The notes: generated from the letters alone by a model not told the origin. Shown: positions 1-8,553, numbered from the stretch's first letter. The stretch: DNA of 46,279 nt from Bacteroidia bacterium (GCA_009929375.1 SAAO01000034.1:1-46279); one strand, 5' to 3'. Translations and numbers: made by a program.

Positions 1-108
1 TTATGCATCAAATATACTAAAACTTGCAGATATACACAATACTTTTAAGATTTATTTTACTGATAATCTTATGTTTATGGGCTTTTTAAGGGTCGACTAA
101 ATAGTATA
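1..108. other. gene-free AT-rich stretch
   Basis: I see no credible coding region here. On the minus strand a TAA at 1-3 is in frame with only about 17 codons back to another stop, with no start codon or family match. The stretch leads into the 23-bp tandem repeat. Confidence 0.5.
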
Positions 109-241
109 TCTGGAAGGCCAGAGTAAGACCATTACGACCTTCCTCGTAAGCCTCTTGTGCTTATACTCGTAAGACCTTTACGATCTCCCTCGTAGACCCT
201 TTACGACCATGCTCGTAATACCCTTACGATCCGGCTCGTAA
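109..241. repeat. 23-bp tandem repeat with palindromic core
   Basis: Units start at 132, 155, 178, 201 and 224, an exact 23-bp period. The core of each is TTACGA-N6-TCGTAA, followed by a short linker resembling GACCC. The unit at 155 has lost its left arm, the unit at 178 ends in TCGTAG, and a very degenerate unit may start at 109. The arms are conserved while the six central bases vary, which suggests selection on a hairpin or on a dimeric protein site rather than on the whole unit. There are no 30-base spacers, so this is not a CRISPR array. It lies just beyond the terminator of the Bat operon. Confidence 0.85.
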
Positions 242-286
242 GCATGTTGTTCAAAAAGACACAGCTATTTTGTATATAAAAACAAA

Positions 287-318
287 CAGCCCGATAGAAT
301 TTAGTTTCTATCGGGCTG
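287..318 (-). terminator. rho-independent terminator of the Bat operon
   Basis: Arms 287-299 and 306-318 are perfect 13-bp complements around a 6-base loop. On the minus strand the hairpin is followed by a T-rich run. It sits 20 bases after the stop codon of the PAP2 gene and ends the long leftward operon. Confidence 0.85.
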
Positions 319-338
319 CGTTTATGTTTAAGTTTGTC

Positions 339-998
339 TTACATTCTGAAAAGAGCAAAAATGCCGATTCCGATAAAGGTAAGTAGAATAACTATGTTTG
401 GTATAAATGCCGAAATAAGGTACGAATCGGAACTAACCAAACGTGGTTTTATTTTTTTGAGCACGGTGTAACATAGAGTGGCAACAAAAGTACCTACGAG
501 CATTCCACCGATAATGTCAAGCGGATAGTGTACACCCAGATAAATGCGTGAATACGATACTAAAATGGCCCACAGAATAACAGTGGTGGCGTAGTAACGG
601 TTGCGGAAGAGGGCAGAGGTGAGCAGTGCAAATCCGAAGGTGTTGGCTGCATGCGACGATACAAATCCAAACCGTCCGCCCTGATAGCCATTGACCAGAT
701 GAATAAATGGTGCCAGACTTTCCTCGCGTGATGGTCGTGGGCGTTGAACCCAGTCTTTGATAAGACCTGACGAAATCTGGTCGGTAAGTACCACACAGAT
801 TATCAATGCCGGAATTACATAAAGTACTTCTTTTTTGTAGTAGCGCACCGCAATATATATAACCGACAGATAAAATGGAATCCACACGGGTATATTGCTG
901 GTTCCATACATAAATCCGTCGAAAAAGCTATTGTGCAGTCCGTTCAGAAACAGAAAAAACTGCGTATCGAGATCTACCAGAAATTGAATCAGATTCAT
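339..998 (-). CDS. PAP2-family membrane phosphatase
   Basis: A 219-residue, largely hydrophobic protein with several membrane segments. It carries the PAP2 signature in order: K-D-W-V-Q-R-P-R-P (motif 1), SSHA in place of the usual PSGH (motif 2), and SRIYLGVHYPLD (motif 3, with the catalytic His and Asp). Such enzymes usually remove phosphate from undecaprenyl-pyrophosphate, phosphatidate or lipid A at the periplasmic face; the substrate here cannot be read from sequence. Motif 2 keeps the key Ser and His but has lost Pro and Gly. The gene lies 30 bases after batE on the same strand and before the terminator at 287, so it is probably the last gene of the Bat operon. Unlike the two PAP2 genes near 42 kb it has no cleavable signal. 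Confidence 0.88.
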   Translation of the reverse strand: MNLIQFLVDLDTQFFLFLNGLHNSFFDGFMYGTSNIPVWIPFYLSVIYIAVRYYKKEVLYVIPALIICVVLTDQISSGLIKDWVQRPRPSREESLAPFIHLVNGYQGGRFGFVSSHAANTFGFALLTSALFRNRYYATTVILWAILVSYSRIYLGVHYPLDIIGGMLVGTFVATLCYTVLKKIKPRLVSSDSYLISAFIPNIVILLTFIGIGIFALFRM

Positions 999-1028
999 TG
1001 TTGTTTTGTTGTTTTTATGCCCGGAGCT

Positions 1029-1784
1029 TTAAATTTCTTCGATCGAATTGTTCATAACCCATCCCGGGTTGCCATTGCTGAGTACAATTTCAGTCCAGTC
1101 GCCAAGTTTGCTTTTTACATCCACTTTGGTTCCTTCGTGTAGCTGATAAAGGTCGGTTCCGCTCTTGTCGGGTGAGCTTTTCACGGTTACACTGCCTGTC
1201 ATGATAACGGCAGAATCGTGATTCAGCATTTGATTTTTACGTATGCCCGAAAACAGCAGGCTGATGACCACAATAACGCCGGTTACTGCAGCTGTGTAAA
1301 ACGAAACTCTGCGCATATAATATGTGCCACTGTACACAAAAAGCAGTATAAATACCAGTGTGATAATAAATGCAATGGCAGCTATCCAGAACCATTGATT
1401 TGTATTTAACAGCTTCATAAGGTTACCCAACCAGCGTTTGATGAAAAATGATGGAACCGGAACCACATTATCGACTACGCGTGCCTGTGCGAATTCAAGG
1501 TTGATTTCAGCATTTTTATAGCCCGGACGAAGTCTTAAAGCCCGTTCGTAATTGAGCACCGACTTGCCTGTTTCGTTCATTTTATAATAGGCATTTCCCA
1601 GATTGTAATACAATTCGGGAGCCACACCATATTGCGAAATTATATTTTCATAAGCCTGAGCTGCTTCGCTGTAATTACCTGCCGCGTATAGTTCGTTTGC
1701 TTTTTTGATTGCATCGGTATTTCCATAAACCGGTTGCCACAATATAGTGAACAGGGTAACGATATAAAATATTGTCTTCTTCAT
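1029..1784 (-). CDS. batE: BatE: TPR and SH3 protein of the Bat operon
   Basis: A 251-residue protein. The open frame runs further upstream, but the ATG at 1784 opens a clear signal peptide (MKKTIFYIVTLF), so I start there; the longer form would overlap batD and has no signal. Order of parts: signal peptide to about 20, TPR repeats at about 22-110 (YYNLGNAYYKMNETGKSVLNYERAL), two membrane segments near 130-150 and 157-177, and a bacterial SH3 domain at about 190-251 ending in GWVMNNSIEEI. BatE is a standard member of the Bacteroidetes Bat cluster, thought to act in the envelope with the BatA/BatB VWA proteins in stress or oxygen tolerance. The start lies 13 bases after the batD stop, so the two are co-transcribed. 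Confidence 0.88.
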   Translation of the reverse strand: MKKTIFYIVTLFTILWQPVYGNTDAIKKANELYAAGNYSEAAQAYENIISQYGVAPELYYNLGNAYYKMNETGKSVLNYERALRLRPGYKNAEINLEFAQARVVDNVVPVPSFFIKRWLGNLMKLLNTNQWFWIAAIAFIITLVFILLFVYSGTYYMRRVSFYTAAVTGVIVVISLLFSGIRKNQMLNHDSAVIMTGSVTVKSSPDKSGTDLYQLHEGTKVDVKSKLGDWTEIVLSNGNPGWVMNNSIEEI

Positions 1785-1797
1785 ATATCCCGATTTA

Positions 1798-3636
1798 TTA
1801 TTTTTTGATCTGATTTTCGAGTTTACTAATGGCTTCGATCGCCTCTGCGTACAGATTTCCCATTTCCTGCTGTCCGGTATTCGGGGCATAACGTGCAAAT
1901 TCGCATGTGTTGAGTATCGAAATAAACTCAGCAGTAAGTTCGGCACTTACGTTGCGGTTTGCAAGTTCGTTTTCCACTTTTTCCTTGGTAAGCGAAGCAG
2001 CCGGAATGGCCAGTTTATCGCTCAGATAAGTCCATACGGCTTTCAGTACTTCTTCGTAGAACTGATCTTTTTTACCATCGTTGAGCAGTCGCTGAGCCTG
2101 TGCCAGACGTTTGCGCGCCAGTTTGTTGGCTTTACGGTTTTTTACCGAAATGACATCGGCATTCTCTATGGTTTGTTTTTTCAGTACAAAGAATAACACA
2201 ATGCTTATAAGCAGCGGGATAATGAATATCAACCAGCTCAGCAGAGTTCCAAATACGGGTTTCGATTCGGGGGCTATGCTGAAATGATCGGTTTCGATAT
2301 AGCGGATATCCTTACCCAGTTGTTTTACATCTTCTTTTGAAACATAACTGCCGCTTACCACGGGACTTTCGCCACCTTCGCCTTTTGCTACCTTTATTTT
2401 GTAGGTGGGTGTTTTAAGCGTTTTATAAGTGTGTGTGGTTATATCGAAATATGAAAATTCGGCTTCAGGAATTTCGTATTCGCCCGAATGACGCGGAATA
2501 AACATGTATTCGATGATTTTTGTACCTGACACGCCCGAAGCAGTTGTTTTGAAATTGTTGGCTACCTTGGGATCGTAGGTTTCAAATCCATCAGGAAATT
2601 TGATTTCCGGATTTTTGATCATTTTCATGTTTCCACTACCCGAAATCATTATTTTCAGCGTAATGGCTTCGTTGGCTTTTACATTTTCCGAAGAAATCGA
2701 AGAGTTCATTGTCAGGTTGCCTACAGTACCCGAGAATGAGGCTGGTTTGGAGCCTGGCAGTGGTTTTACCAGAATTTTTGAACCGGGAGCTGTCAGTGTT
2801 TTGTCCACATTGGCATACGATTCGAAAAAGTCATCGAAAATGCTGCGCACACGGGTTTGATTCTGAACACGCACTTTGACATCGAATACCGCCTTGTCAA
2901 TCATTATTTCGCCCGAACGTTGCGGGTAAAGTAAAGCCTGATAAAGCACAATGGTACCGTAGTTTTTACCGTTAAAGTTTTCGTACGAAAGTTGTCTGTT
3001 CTGATTCTGGTCGAACTCATGTTTCATGAATCCGTTGAAATCAGGCAGCTTTATTTCATTCAGACCCACCACATCGACTAACATATAGAGCTTATAGGTG
3101 ATCAGAATGGGCTCCTGCTCGTACATATTTGTTTTCGATACATTGGTCCTGATAAAAATCTTATCGTTCGAAACAGTTTGCGAACTTGCTGATTTGGCTT
3201 GTTCGTTGCCCTGATTTCTTGTGGAAGCATTGCTGCTCTCGTCGGGTGGAAGTACTTTTACCGACAAACCGTTAGAAGTATATTTTTGTCCATCGACCAC
3301 AATGGTGGCGGGAGGAATGGTATACGTACCTGTTTTACCTGCCTGAAGCGTATAAGTGAACGACAAATTAACGGAAGAAGAACTTTTTCCGTTTATAATC
3401 TGATAGCTCGAACTTTGCGAGCGGAACGGGCCGGCCAGCACTTCGAAATTGCTTAAATCGCCGACCGTTAAGTCCTTTGCCGATGCATTTACTGAATACA
3501 CGAGCTGAAAAGGTTTATCTGCAATTACCGTGGAAGGTGCACTTGCAGTAAACTTTACATCGTTTGCCAGCAATACTCCTGAGGAAGTCAGAAGTAAGGA
3601 CAGTATTAAAAGTCTGAATTTTATATCAATTTTCAT
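1798..3636 (-). CDS. batD: BatD: oxygen-tolerance envelope protein
   Basis: A 612-residue protein with a signal peptide (about 1-24), a long periplasmic region built of beta-rich domains, one membrane segment near 462-486, and a cytoplasmic C-terminal helical domain of about 120 residues containing VWTYLSDKLAIP and CEFARYAPN. This layout and the start of the mature part (VKFTASAPSTVIADKPFQLVYSVNA) are typical of the BatD/oxygen tolerance family. BatD is thought to scaffold the Bat VWA proteins across the inner membrane; its biochemical role is unproven. It is flanked by batC (96 bases away) and batE (13 bases away). The C-terminal CEFARYAP segment resembles VKFAKWDALP in the gene at 6552-7520, suggesting a shared cytoplasmic module. 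Confidence 0.9.
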   Translation of the reverse strand: MKIDIKFRLLILSLLLTSSGVLLANDVKFTASAPSTVIADKPFQLVYSVNASAKDLTVGDLSNFEVLAGPFRSQSSSYQIINGKSSSSVNLSFTYTLQAGKTGTYTIPPATIVVDGQKYTSNGLSVKVLPPDESSNASTRNQGNEQAKSASSQTVSNDKIFIRTNVSKTNMYEQEPILITYKLYMLVDVVGLNEIKLPDFNGFMKHEFDQNQNRQLSYENFNGKNYGTIVLYQALLYPQRSGEIMIDKAVFDVKVRVQNQTRVRSIFDDFFESYANVDKTLTAPGSKILVKPLPGSKPASFSGTVGNLTMNSSISSENVKANEAITLKIMISGSGNMKMIKNPEIKFPDGFETYDPKVANNFKTTASGVSGTKIIEYMFIPRHSGEYEIPEAEFSYFDITTHTYKTLKTPTYKIKVAKGEGGESPVVSGSYVSKEDVKQLGKDIRYIETDHFSIAPESKPVFGTLLSWLIFIIPLLISIVLFFVLKKQTIENADVISVKNRKANKLARKRLAQAQRLLNDGKKDQFYEEVLKAVWTYLSDKLAIPAASLTKEKVENELANRNVSAELTAEFISILNTCEFARYAPNTGQQEMGNLYAEAIEAISKLENQIKK

Positions 3637-3732
3637 GTGTGGATAATTGTTTTAAAAGGTCACACGGAACTTTTTTGTCAATCAAATATTCTTTTCAGGT
3701 AATGCGATGTCCGTTGTCGGGTTATCTTTATT

Positions 3733-4395
3733 TTACCAGTCCTTGTCGGCACTTTTGCGCGAGCGTATATTTTGTTTTTTAGCCTTTTCGAGGGTGTTTT
3801 TCTCATCCTGCATCAAAGCATCGAGAATCTGCTGAGCATTTTCTTTCGACATATCCGACTGCTTTGGTTGTGGAGGTGGTTGATTCTGTTGTTCTTCCTT
3901 TTTCTCCTGTTCTTTTTCCTGCTCCTGTTTTTCCTTGTCTTTGTTTTTATCCTGGTTTTGTTGCTGTTTCTGCAACAGGGATTGTGCATAAGCCAGGTTG
4001 TAGCGGGTTTCGTTGTCGCGCGGATTTGCCTTCAGCGCCATTTTATAGGCATTGATGCTTTCTTCTATTTTTTTCTCACTGAGCAGCGCATTTCCTGCGT
4101 TATGAAAAGCAGCAGCCAGCTTTTCCTTGTTGCCGGTTTGCAGTGCCATCGATGTTTTGTATTGCTCCAGAGCTTCTGCGTATTTTCCCTGTTTGAAAAG
4201 GGCATTTCCCAGATTGTAATTGGCTTCGAAGGATTTCGGGTTTTTCTGCAGCCCTTTGCGATAGTCTACTTCGGCATCGGTATATTTTCCGGCTTTATAC
4301 ATTTTGTTTCCCGAACGCACATCAGAGCTTTCTACCTGCGCATGTAGCGGAAGTATAAAAAATGCAGTCAGTATAAAAAATACAAAGTTCTTCAT
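3733..4395 (-). CDS. batC: BatC: TPR protein with Gln/Lys-rich tail
   Basis: A secreted TPR protein of 220 residues. The frame opens at 4431, but ATG at 4395 (MKNFVFFILTAFFILPLHAQ) begins the signal peptide; ATG at 4410 is the alternative. Three TPR-like units follow (YKAGKYTDAEVDYRKGL, YNLGNALFKQGKYAEALEQY, FHNAGNALLSEKKIEESINAY). Then comes a low-complexity tract rich in K, E, Q and P, and a conserved C-terminal piece SDMSKENAQQILDALMQDEK. BatC is a periplasmic partner of the BatA/BatB VWA proteins. The gene is 42 bases downstream of batB. The antisense frame over the low-complexity part is long and rich in Phe and Leu, but that is an artefact of the Lys/Gln codons. Confidence 0.87.
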   Translation of the reverse strand: MKNFVFFILTAFFILPLHAQVESSDVRSGNKMYKAGKYTDAEVDYRKGLQKNPKSFEANYNLGNALFKQGKYAEALEQYKTSMALQTGNKEKLAAAFHNAGNALLSEKKIEESINAYKMALKANPRDNETRYNLAYAQSLLQKQQQNQDKNKDKEKQEQEKEQEKKEEQQNQPPPQPKQSDMSKENAQQILDALMQDEKNTLEKAKKQNIRSRKSADKDW

Positions 4396-4437
4396 TCTTG
4401 ATTTCAACATATTTCTTAAAAAATAAATCACAGTAGT

Positions 4438-5487
4438 TTATTTTCCCGATTTAATAAATTTCTCTTTCAGGTTGAAAATGCGTAGCTTGCTGAGGCGTTT
4501 GTTCCGGCGATCGAATATAAAACTGTCGAAAAACAACAGAATAAGTGCCAGCAATGCAAACGACTGAAATTGTTCGTTATAGTCTGAAAATACGCGTGTT
4601 TCAATTTTTGATTTTGCCAGATTGTCGAGTTCTTTCGAAATAATCCGGTATGCCGAGTTTTGGTTGTCGGCGCGAACATAAGTTCCGCTACCTGCAGCAG
4701 CTATATTGCGGCACATTTCTTCGTTCAGTTTCGAAACCACCACATTTCCTTCTTTGTCTTTCCAGAAACTCATGGTGCCATCCACGGGAATTGGTGCTCC
4801 TTCGGGTTTTCCCATTCCCACCACATGCACTGCAATGCCATTTTCGGCAGCCAGTTTAGCTGCGCCCACAGCATCGTCCTCATGGTTTTCACCATCGGTA
4901 ATCACAATAATGGCACGGCTTACATCTGTTTTTTCTCCGAACGATTTTATACAAAGGTCGATGGCACTACCAATGGCTGTTCCCTGTCGTGGTACAAGGG
5001 CCGGACTGATCGACGACATAAACATTTTAGCCGACACATAATCGGCAGTAATGGGCAACTGTATATAAGCGTCGCCTGCAAATACCACAAGGCCAACTTT
5101 GTCGTTAGTCATTCCGTCCACCAGTTTCGAAAGCACCATTTTGGCTTTATCGAGTCGTGCGGGTTGTATGTCCTGCGCCATCATCGAGTTCGATACGTCG
5201 AGCGCAATCATTACTTCGATACCTTTTTTCTCCTGTTTTTCTTCTTTCGTTCCGAACTGAGGCTGAGCCATTACCACAATCAGAAGAACCACAGCACCAA
5301 GCTGCATATAGAATTTAAAGCGTGGACGCAAAAATGACACATTGGGCATTAGCGAAGCCAGAAGTTCCGGATCGCCAAAAAGTTGCAGCTTGCGTTTTTT
5401 CTGAATGCGTGTATATATGAAGAGCCCCACCAATAGCGGAACTATCAGCAGCAGAAATAAATATTCGGGATGTGCAAATCGAAACAT
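4438..5487 (-). CDS. batB: BatB: membrane VWA-domain protein
   Basis: A 349-residue protein: N-terminal membrane segments at about 9-27 and 59-75, a VWA domain at about 90-300, and a C-terminal membrane segment near 305-325. The metal-binding MIDAS motif is intact: DVSNS at 97-101, with TDGENHEDD further on. It has the same plan as BatA, one gene upstream. The pair is thought to sit in the inner membrane with the VWA domain exposed and to assemble with BatC, BatD and BatE. BatA and BatB clearly arose by duplication (PEYLFLLL at both N-termini). The spacing to batA is 36 bases. Confidence 0.92.
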   Translation of the reverse strand: MFRFAHPEYLFLLLIVPLLVGLFIYTRIQKKRKLQLFGDPELLASLMPNVSFLRPRFKFYMQLGAVVLLIVVMAQPQFGTKEEKQEKKGIEVMIALDVSNSMMAQDIQPARLDKAKMVLSKLVDGMTNDKVGLVVFAGDAYIQLPITADYVSAKMFMSSISPALVPRQGTAIGSAIDLCIKSFGEKTDVSRAIIVITDGENHEDDAVGAAKLAAENGIAVHVVGMGKPEGAPIPVDGTMSFWKDKEGNVVVSKLNEEMCRNIAAAGSGTYVRADNQNSAYRIISKELDNLAKSKIETRVFSDYNEQFQSFALLALILLFFDSFIFDRRNKRLSKLRIFNLKEKFIKSGK

Positions 5488-5523
5488 ATAAATAACTTTC
5501 TGTTTTTCAATTACAATTTACTA

Positions 5524-6507
5524 TCAGGGAATTTTGCGCAAAACGGTGTTGCGAACTATCAGCTCTGCGATCAACAAAAGGAGGGCTGCCAGTGCAAACA
5601 GATAATACTCTTCGTTTTTCTTGCTGTATTCCTTCACGTTGATTTTCGTTTTTTCCATTTGGTCAATTTCCTGATAAATGCTTCTGAGTTTGTTGTTGTC
5701 AGTCGCACGGAAATAGTTTCCGCCTGTCATAGCTGCAATTTCTTTCAGCGATTCTTCGTCGAATTCCGAATCCATAAGCTGATACTGAGTTCCCATAGGT
5801 GTTTGTACAGGGATATTTACCTGTCCGTACGAACCCACTCCAATGGCATAAACCCGAATTCCGAAACTACGGGCAATTTCGGCAGCTGTAATAGGGGCAA
5901 TGTCACCACGGTTGTTCGACCCATCGGTAAGAAGAATAATCACTTTCGATTTTGCTTTGCTGTCCTTTATGCGGTTTACAGCATTAGCAAGTCCGAGTCC
6001 AATGGCTGTCCCATCTTCAATCATGCCGTAGTTCACAGCTTTGAAAAGGTTTACGAGCACTGCATGGTCGGTAGTAAGCGGACATTGTGTAAAACTTTCG
6101 CCCGAGAAAACCACAAGACCAATATTGTCGTTTGGTCGCGACAGAATAAATTCGGTAGCCACATCTTTCGAAGCTTCGAGGCGGTTAGGCTTTAAATCTT
6201 CTGCCAGCATGGTTCCCGATATGTCAAGAGCCAGCATAATGTCGATACCTTCAGTGCTTTCGGTACGCCACGAGTTCGAAGCCTGTGGACGTGCAATGGT
6301 CAGTACAAGCAGTACAAAAGCCAGCGAACGGAGAATAAACGGCAGATGCAATAATTTGATTTTAGCACTTTTTTTGCTGTAATCCAGACTTTTATTGCTC
6401 GATATCTGTAAGCTGGCATCCGACTTGTACATTTCCTTTATGTACCAATAAACCATTGGCACAAGCAGTAAAAGTAAAAACAGGTATTCCGGATTATTAA
6501 ATGTCAT
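5524..6507 (-). CDS. batA: BatA: membrane VWA-domain protein
   Basis: A 327-residue paralogue of BatB: N-terminal membrane segments (about 9-23 and 58-73), a VWA domain, and a C-terminal membrane segment (about 302-320). The first MIDAS motif reads DISGT at 95-99, where Thr replaces the last Ser of the DxSxS consensus; Thr can still offer a hydroxyl ligand, so metal binding is probably kept. LLTDGSNNRGD supplies the later Asp. Family knowledge links BatA to aerotolerance in Bacteroides. It lies 44 bases downstream of the unknown membrane gene at 6552 and 36 upstream of batB. Confidence 0.92.
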   Translation of the reverse strand: MTFNNPEYLFLLLLLVPMVYWYIKEMYKSDASLQISSNKSLDYSKKSAKIKLLHLPFILRSLAFVLLVLTIARPQASNSWRTESTEGIDIMLALDISGTMLAEDLKPNRLEASKDVATEFILSRPNDNIGLVVFSGESFTQCPLTTDHAVLVNLFKAVNYGMIEDGTAIGLGLANAVNRIKDSKAKSKVIILLTDGSNNRGDIAPITAAEIARSFGIRVYAIGVGSYGQVNIPVQTPMGTQYQLMDSEFDEESLKEIAAMTGGNYFRATDNNKLRSIYQEIDQMEKTKINVKEYSKKNEEYYLFALAALLLLIAELIVRNTVLRKIP

Positions 6508-6551
6508 TTTTGTATTAATCTAAATAAAAGTATTGGTTAAATGTCTCCTGC

Positions 6552-7520
6552 TTATTTGCTTTCTTCAAGCTCCTCTTTCAGTTCATCGATATCTTTGGGA
6601 GGTTCAATTTTTGTTTGATTTACAAACAGGAAGGCATTGTACAAACTTAATTCATGTTCGTCGGGCAGAGCATCCCATTTGGCAAATTTTACCAAATCGG
6701 CCAGTCTGAGTATTTGTTGAAGACTTTCGTAAGCTGTTCTCGATTCGAAACGCAAATGGTTGAGTGCGCTGAAAATTTCTTCGGAAGTCATTTCCATACA
6801 GGGGATTCCGAATGTTTCTTCAATATACTCGCGAATCACATCGGTAAGCATTGTATGGTATTCTTTTGTCCGTCCCGATTGCCATGCTTTTTCCTGCTTA
6901 ATCCTGTCGAGTTTCGAAAGTGCTGTTACATAAGGTGGCACTGTAACTTTTGGAGCCACCACGGTGACTTCCGGTTTTTTACGGGTTAGATGACGAATCA
7001 CGAAGAATGCAGAAATCAGCAGAATAATGATCAGAGAAATAATCAGCACGGTTTTCATGATTCCCTTCCAGTAAATGGGCGGAGTGTACACATTTTTAAT
7101 GTCGGCAATCTGATGCGATGTGGTGTCGATCACAAAGGGTTGTACTACCTTCAGCGACAGAGGTTTCGACCAAATGGTGTCGTTTCCGTTTACGAAAGGA
7201 TACGAAGGAATATACATGAGCGAATCTTCGAAGGCTGTCACCATGTAGGACTGAGTTACCAGCAAAACACCGTCAGGCGAAGTTGTGGTATCCAGTTTCA
7301 GAGGTTCCACAATTTCGAGACCGCCCACCACTGTGTCGGAGAAAATGGGCATTGTTACTATTTGTCCGGGCTGCTGCGATACTTCGAACGAAAGCTTGGT
7401 CTGATTGCCAATCCACATGGATGTAGAGTCGATGCGCGAAGTCACAGTCACTGTTTGCGCATTCAGCGCATTGCTCAGTGCAATGATTAGTGCAAAACAA
7501 AATATCAGTAGTTTCCTCAT
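6552..7520 (-). CDS. Bat-operon single-pass membrane protein, function unknown
   Basis: A 322-residue protein with a signal peptide (1-21), a periplasmic beta-rich domain (about 22-150), one membrane segment (about 155-173: TVLIISLIIILLISAFFVI) and a cytoplasmic helical domain (about 195-322). The plan is that of a miniature BatD: an exported beta domain, one span, then a cytoplasmic domain with a YIEETFGIPCMEMTSEEI...VKFAKW pattern close to the BatD tail. Genes of this type (DUF4381-like) often lie between the DUF58 gene and batA. I infer a membrane adaptor in the MoxR-VWA complex; no enzyme motif is visible. It is 65 bases downstream of DUF58 and 44 upstream of batA. Confidence 0.75.
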   Translation of the reverse strand: MRKLLIFCFALIIALSNALNAQTVTVTSRIDSTSMWIGNQTKLSFEVSQQPGQIVTMPIFSDTVVGGLEIVEPLKLDTTTSPDGVLLVTQSYMVTAFEDSLMYIPSYPFVNGNDTIWSKPLSLKVVQPFVIDTTSHQIADIKNVYTPPIYWKGIMKTVLIISLIIILLISAFFVIRHLTRKKPEVTVVAPKVTVPPYVTALSKLDRIKQEKAWQSGRTKEYHTMLTDVIREYIEETFGIPCMEMTSEEIFSALNHLRFESRTAYESLQQILRLADLVKFAKWDALPDEHELSLYNAFLFVNQTKIEPPKDIDELKEELEESK

Positions 7521-7585
7521 AAAAATTCTAATTGTCAGTCTCTCTTTTTCTACTTTAGTATGTCAAAACCTGCCTGATTCGTATG

Positions 7586-8452
7586 TCAGGCTCTCATTTT
7601 GAAGAGCCTCATAAGTGCTTTTACATAATCTTCGGAAGTGCTCATTGCCACCGAATCCACGCCGGAACGTGTAAAGGTTTTTTGCAGAGCCAGCTGGCTT
7701 TCGCCCCAGGCATGCTTGTAGCTTGTGCGTAGTCGCTTGTCCGAAGTATCAACCCAAATGCGTTTGCCGGTTTCAGCGTCCTTAAGTTTTATCAGTCCCA
7801 CATCAGGCAGCTCGGTTTCGCGAATGTCATACACCTGCAATGCAACCACATCGTGTTTCCGATTGGCTATCATTAGTTCTTTTTCGAAATTTGAATCGAT
7901 AAAGTCGGAAATGATAAAGGCTGTCGAACTTTTCTTGATAGCATTGGTAAAATATCGCAACGCAGCTCCGATATCTGTTTTATTGCTTTCAGGTTCGAAA
8001 TCAATCAGTTCACGAATGATTTGCAGAACGTGCTTTTTCCCTTTTTTCGGAGGGATAAATTTCTCAATTTTATCAGAGAAAAAGATCACACCGATTTTGT
8101 CGTTATTCTGTATGGTTGAAAAAGCAATTGTGGCAGCCACTTCGGTAAAAATATCGCGTTTCATTTGCGATACGGTTCCGAAATCGCGGCTTCCCGATAC
8201 GTCGACAAGCAAAACGACTGTGAGTTCGCGTTCCTCTTCGAAAACTTTGATATAAGGATGTCCGAAACGTGCAGTTACATTCCAGTCGATCGAGCGAATG
8301 TCGTCGCCATACTGGTATTCACGCACTTCAGCAAAGGTCATACCGCGCCCTTTGAATGCCGAATGATATTCTCCTGCGAAAATATTCTTCGACAAACCAC
8401 GCGTTTTGATCTCTATTTTTCGTACTTTTTTTAGTATTTCGCTCGTTTCCAT
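7586..8452 (-). CDS. DUF58 / VWA-like cytosolic protein
   Basis: A 288-residue soluble protein. It has the DUF58 hallmark GDDIRSIDWNVTAR at about 49-62, followed by a VWA-like core with DVSGS at 84-88. DUF58 proteins are almost always encoded beside a MoxR ATPase, and here moxR lies directly upstream, separated by 101 bases that hold an octamer repeat. The pair probably works as a chaperone-like unit that loads or matures the membrane VWA proteins BatA and BatB. The metal-site residues are intact. No membrane segment is visible. Confidence 0.9.
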   Translation of the reverse strand: METSEILKKVRKIEIKTRGLSKNIFAGEYHSAFKGRGMTFAEVREYQYGDDIRSIDWNVTARFGHPYIKVFEEERELTVVLLVDVSGSRDFGTVSQMKRDIFTEVAATIAFSTIQNNDKIGVIFFSDKIEKFIPPKKGKKHVLQIIRELIDFEPESNKTDIGAALRYFTNAIKKSSTAFIISDFIDSNFEKELMIANRKHDVVALQVYDIRETELPDVGLIKLKDAETGKRIWVDTSDKRLRTSYKHAWGESQLALQKTFTRSGVDSVAMSTSEDYVKALMRLFKMRA

Positions 8453-8460
8453 AAATTCAA

Positions 8461-8548
8461 TATGCCGATGTGATAATGTGCCAATATGCCAATGTGATAA
8501 TTGTCGAATTTAATTTATTGGCACATTGGCAAATTAAATTATTGACAG
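8461..8548. repeat. octamer tandem repeat between moxR and DUF58
   Basis: From 8461 the DNA reads in 8-base steps: TATGCCGA, TGTGATAA, TGTGCCAA, TATGCCAA, TGTGATAA, TTGTCGAA, TTTAATTT, then ATTGGCAC, ATTGGCAA, ATTAAATT, ATTGACAG. The later units resemble reverse complements of the earlier ones, so the tract could fold back. It fills almost the whole space between the two genes and stops 5 bases before the moxR stop codon. The same octamers occur at 44211-44330 and 25554-25585. Confidence 0.85.
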
Positions 8549-8553
8549 ATTAA

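Noticed and set aside
109-241. CRISPR array
   Set aside because: The period is only 23 bp, the conserved part is a split palindrome, there are no unique spacers of normal length and no cas genes.
1785-1946. longer N-terminus of batE
   Set aside because: It would overlap the end of batD and hide the clear signal peptide that starts at 1784.
3772-4347. 191-residue Phe/Leu-rich plus-strand frame that looks like a membrane protein
   Set aside because: It is the antisense of the Lys/Gln/Glu-rich tail of batC; its hydrophobicity follows from that.
4660-5337. 225-residue frame on the plus strand
   Set aside because: It lies wholly opposite batB, has no family features and is rich in His, Ser and Phe as expected for an antisense frame.
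5470-6195. 241-residue plus-strand frame
   Set aside because: It is antisense to batA and has no start signal or recognisable domain.
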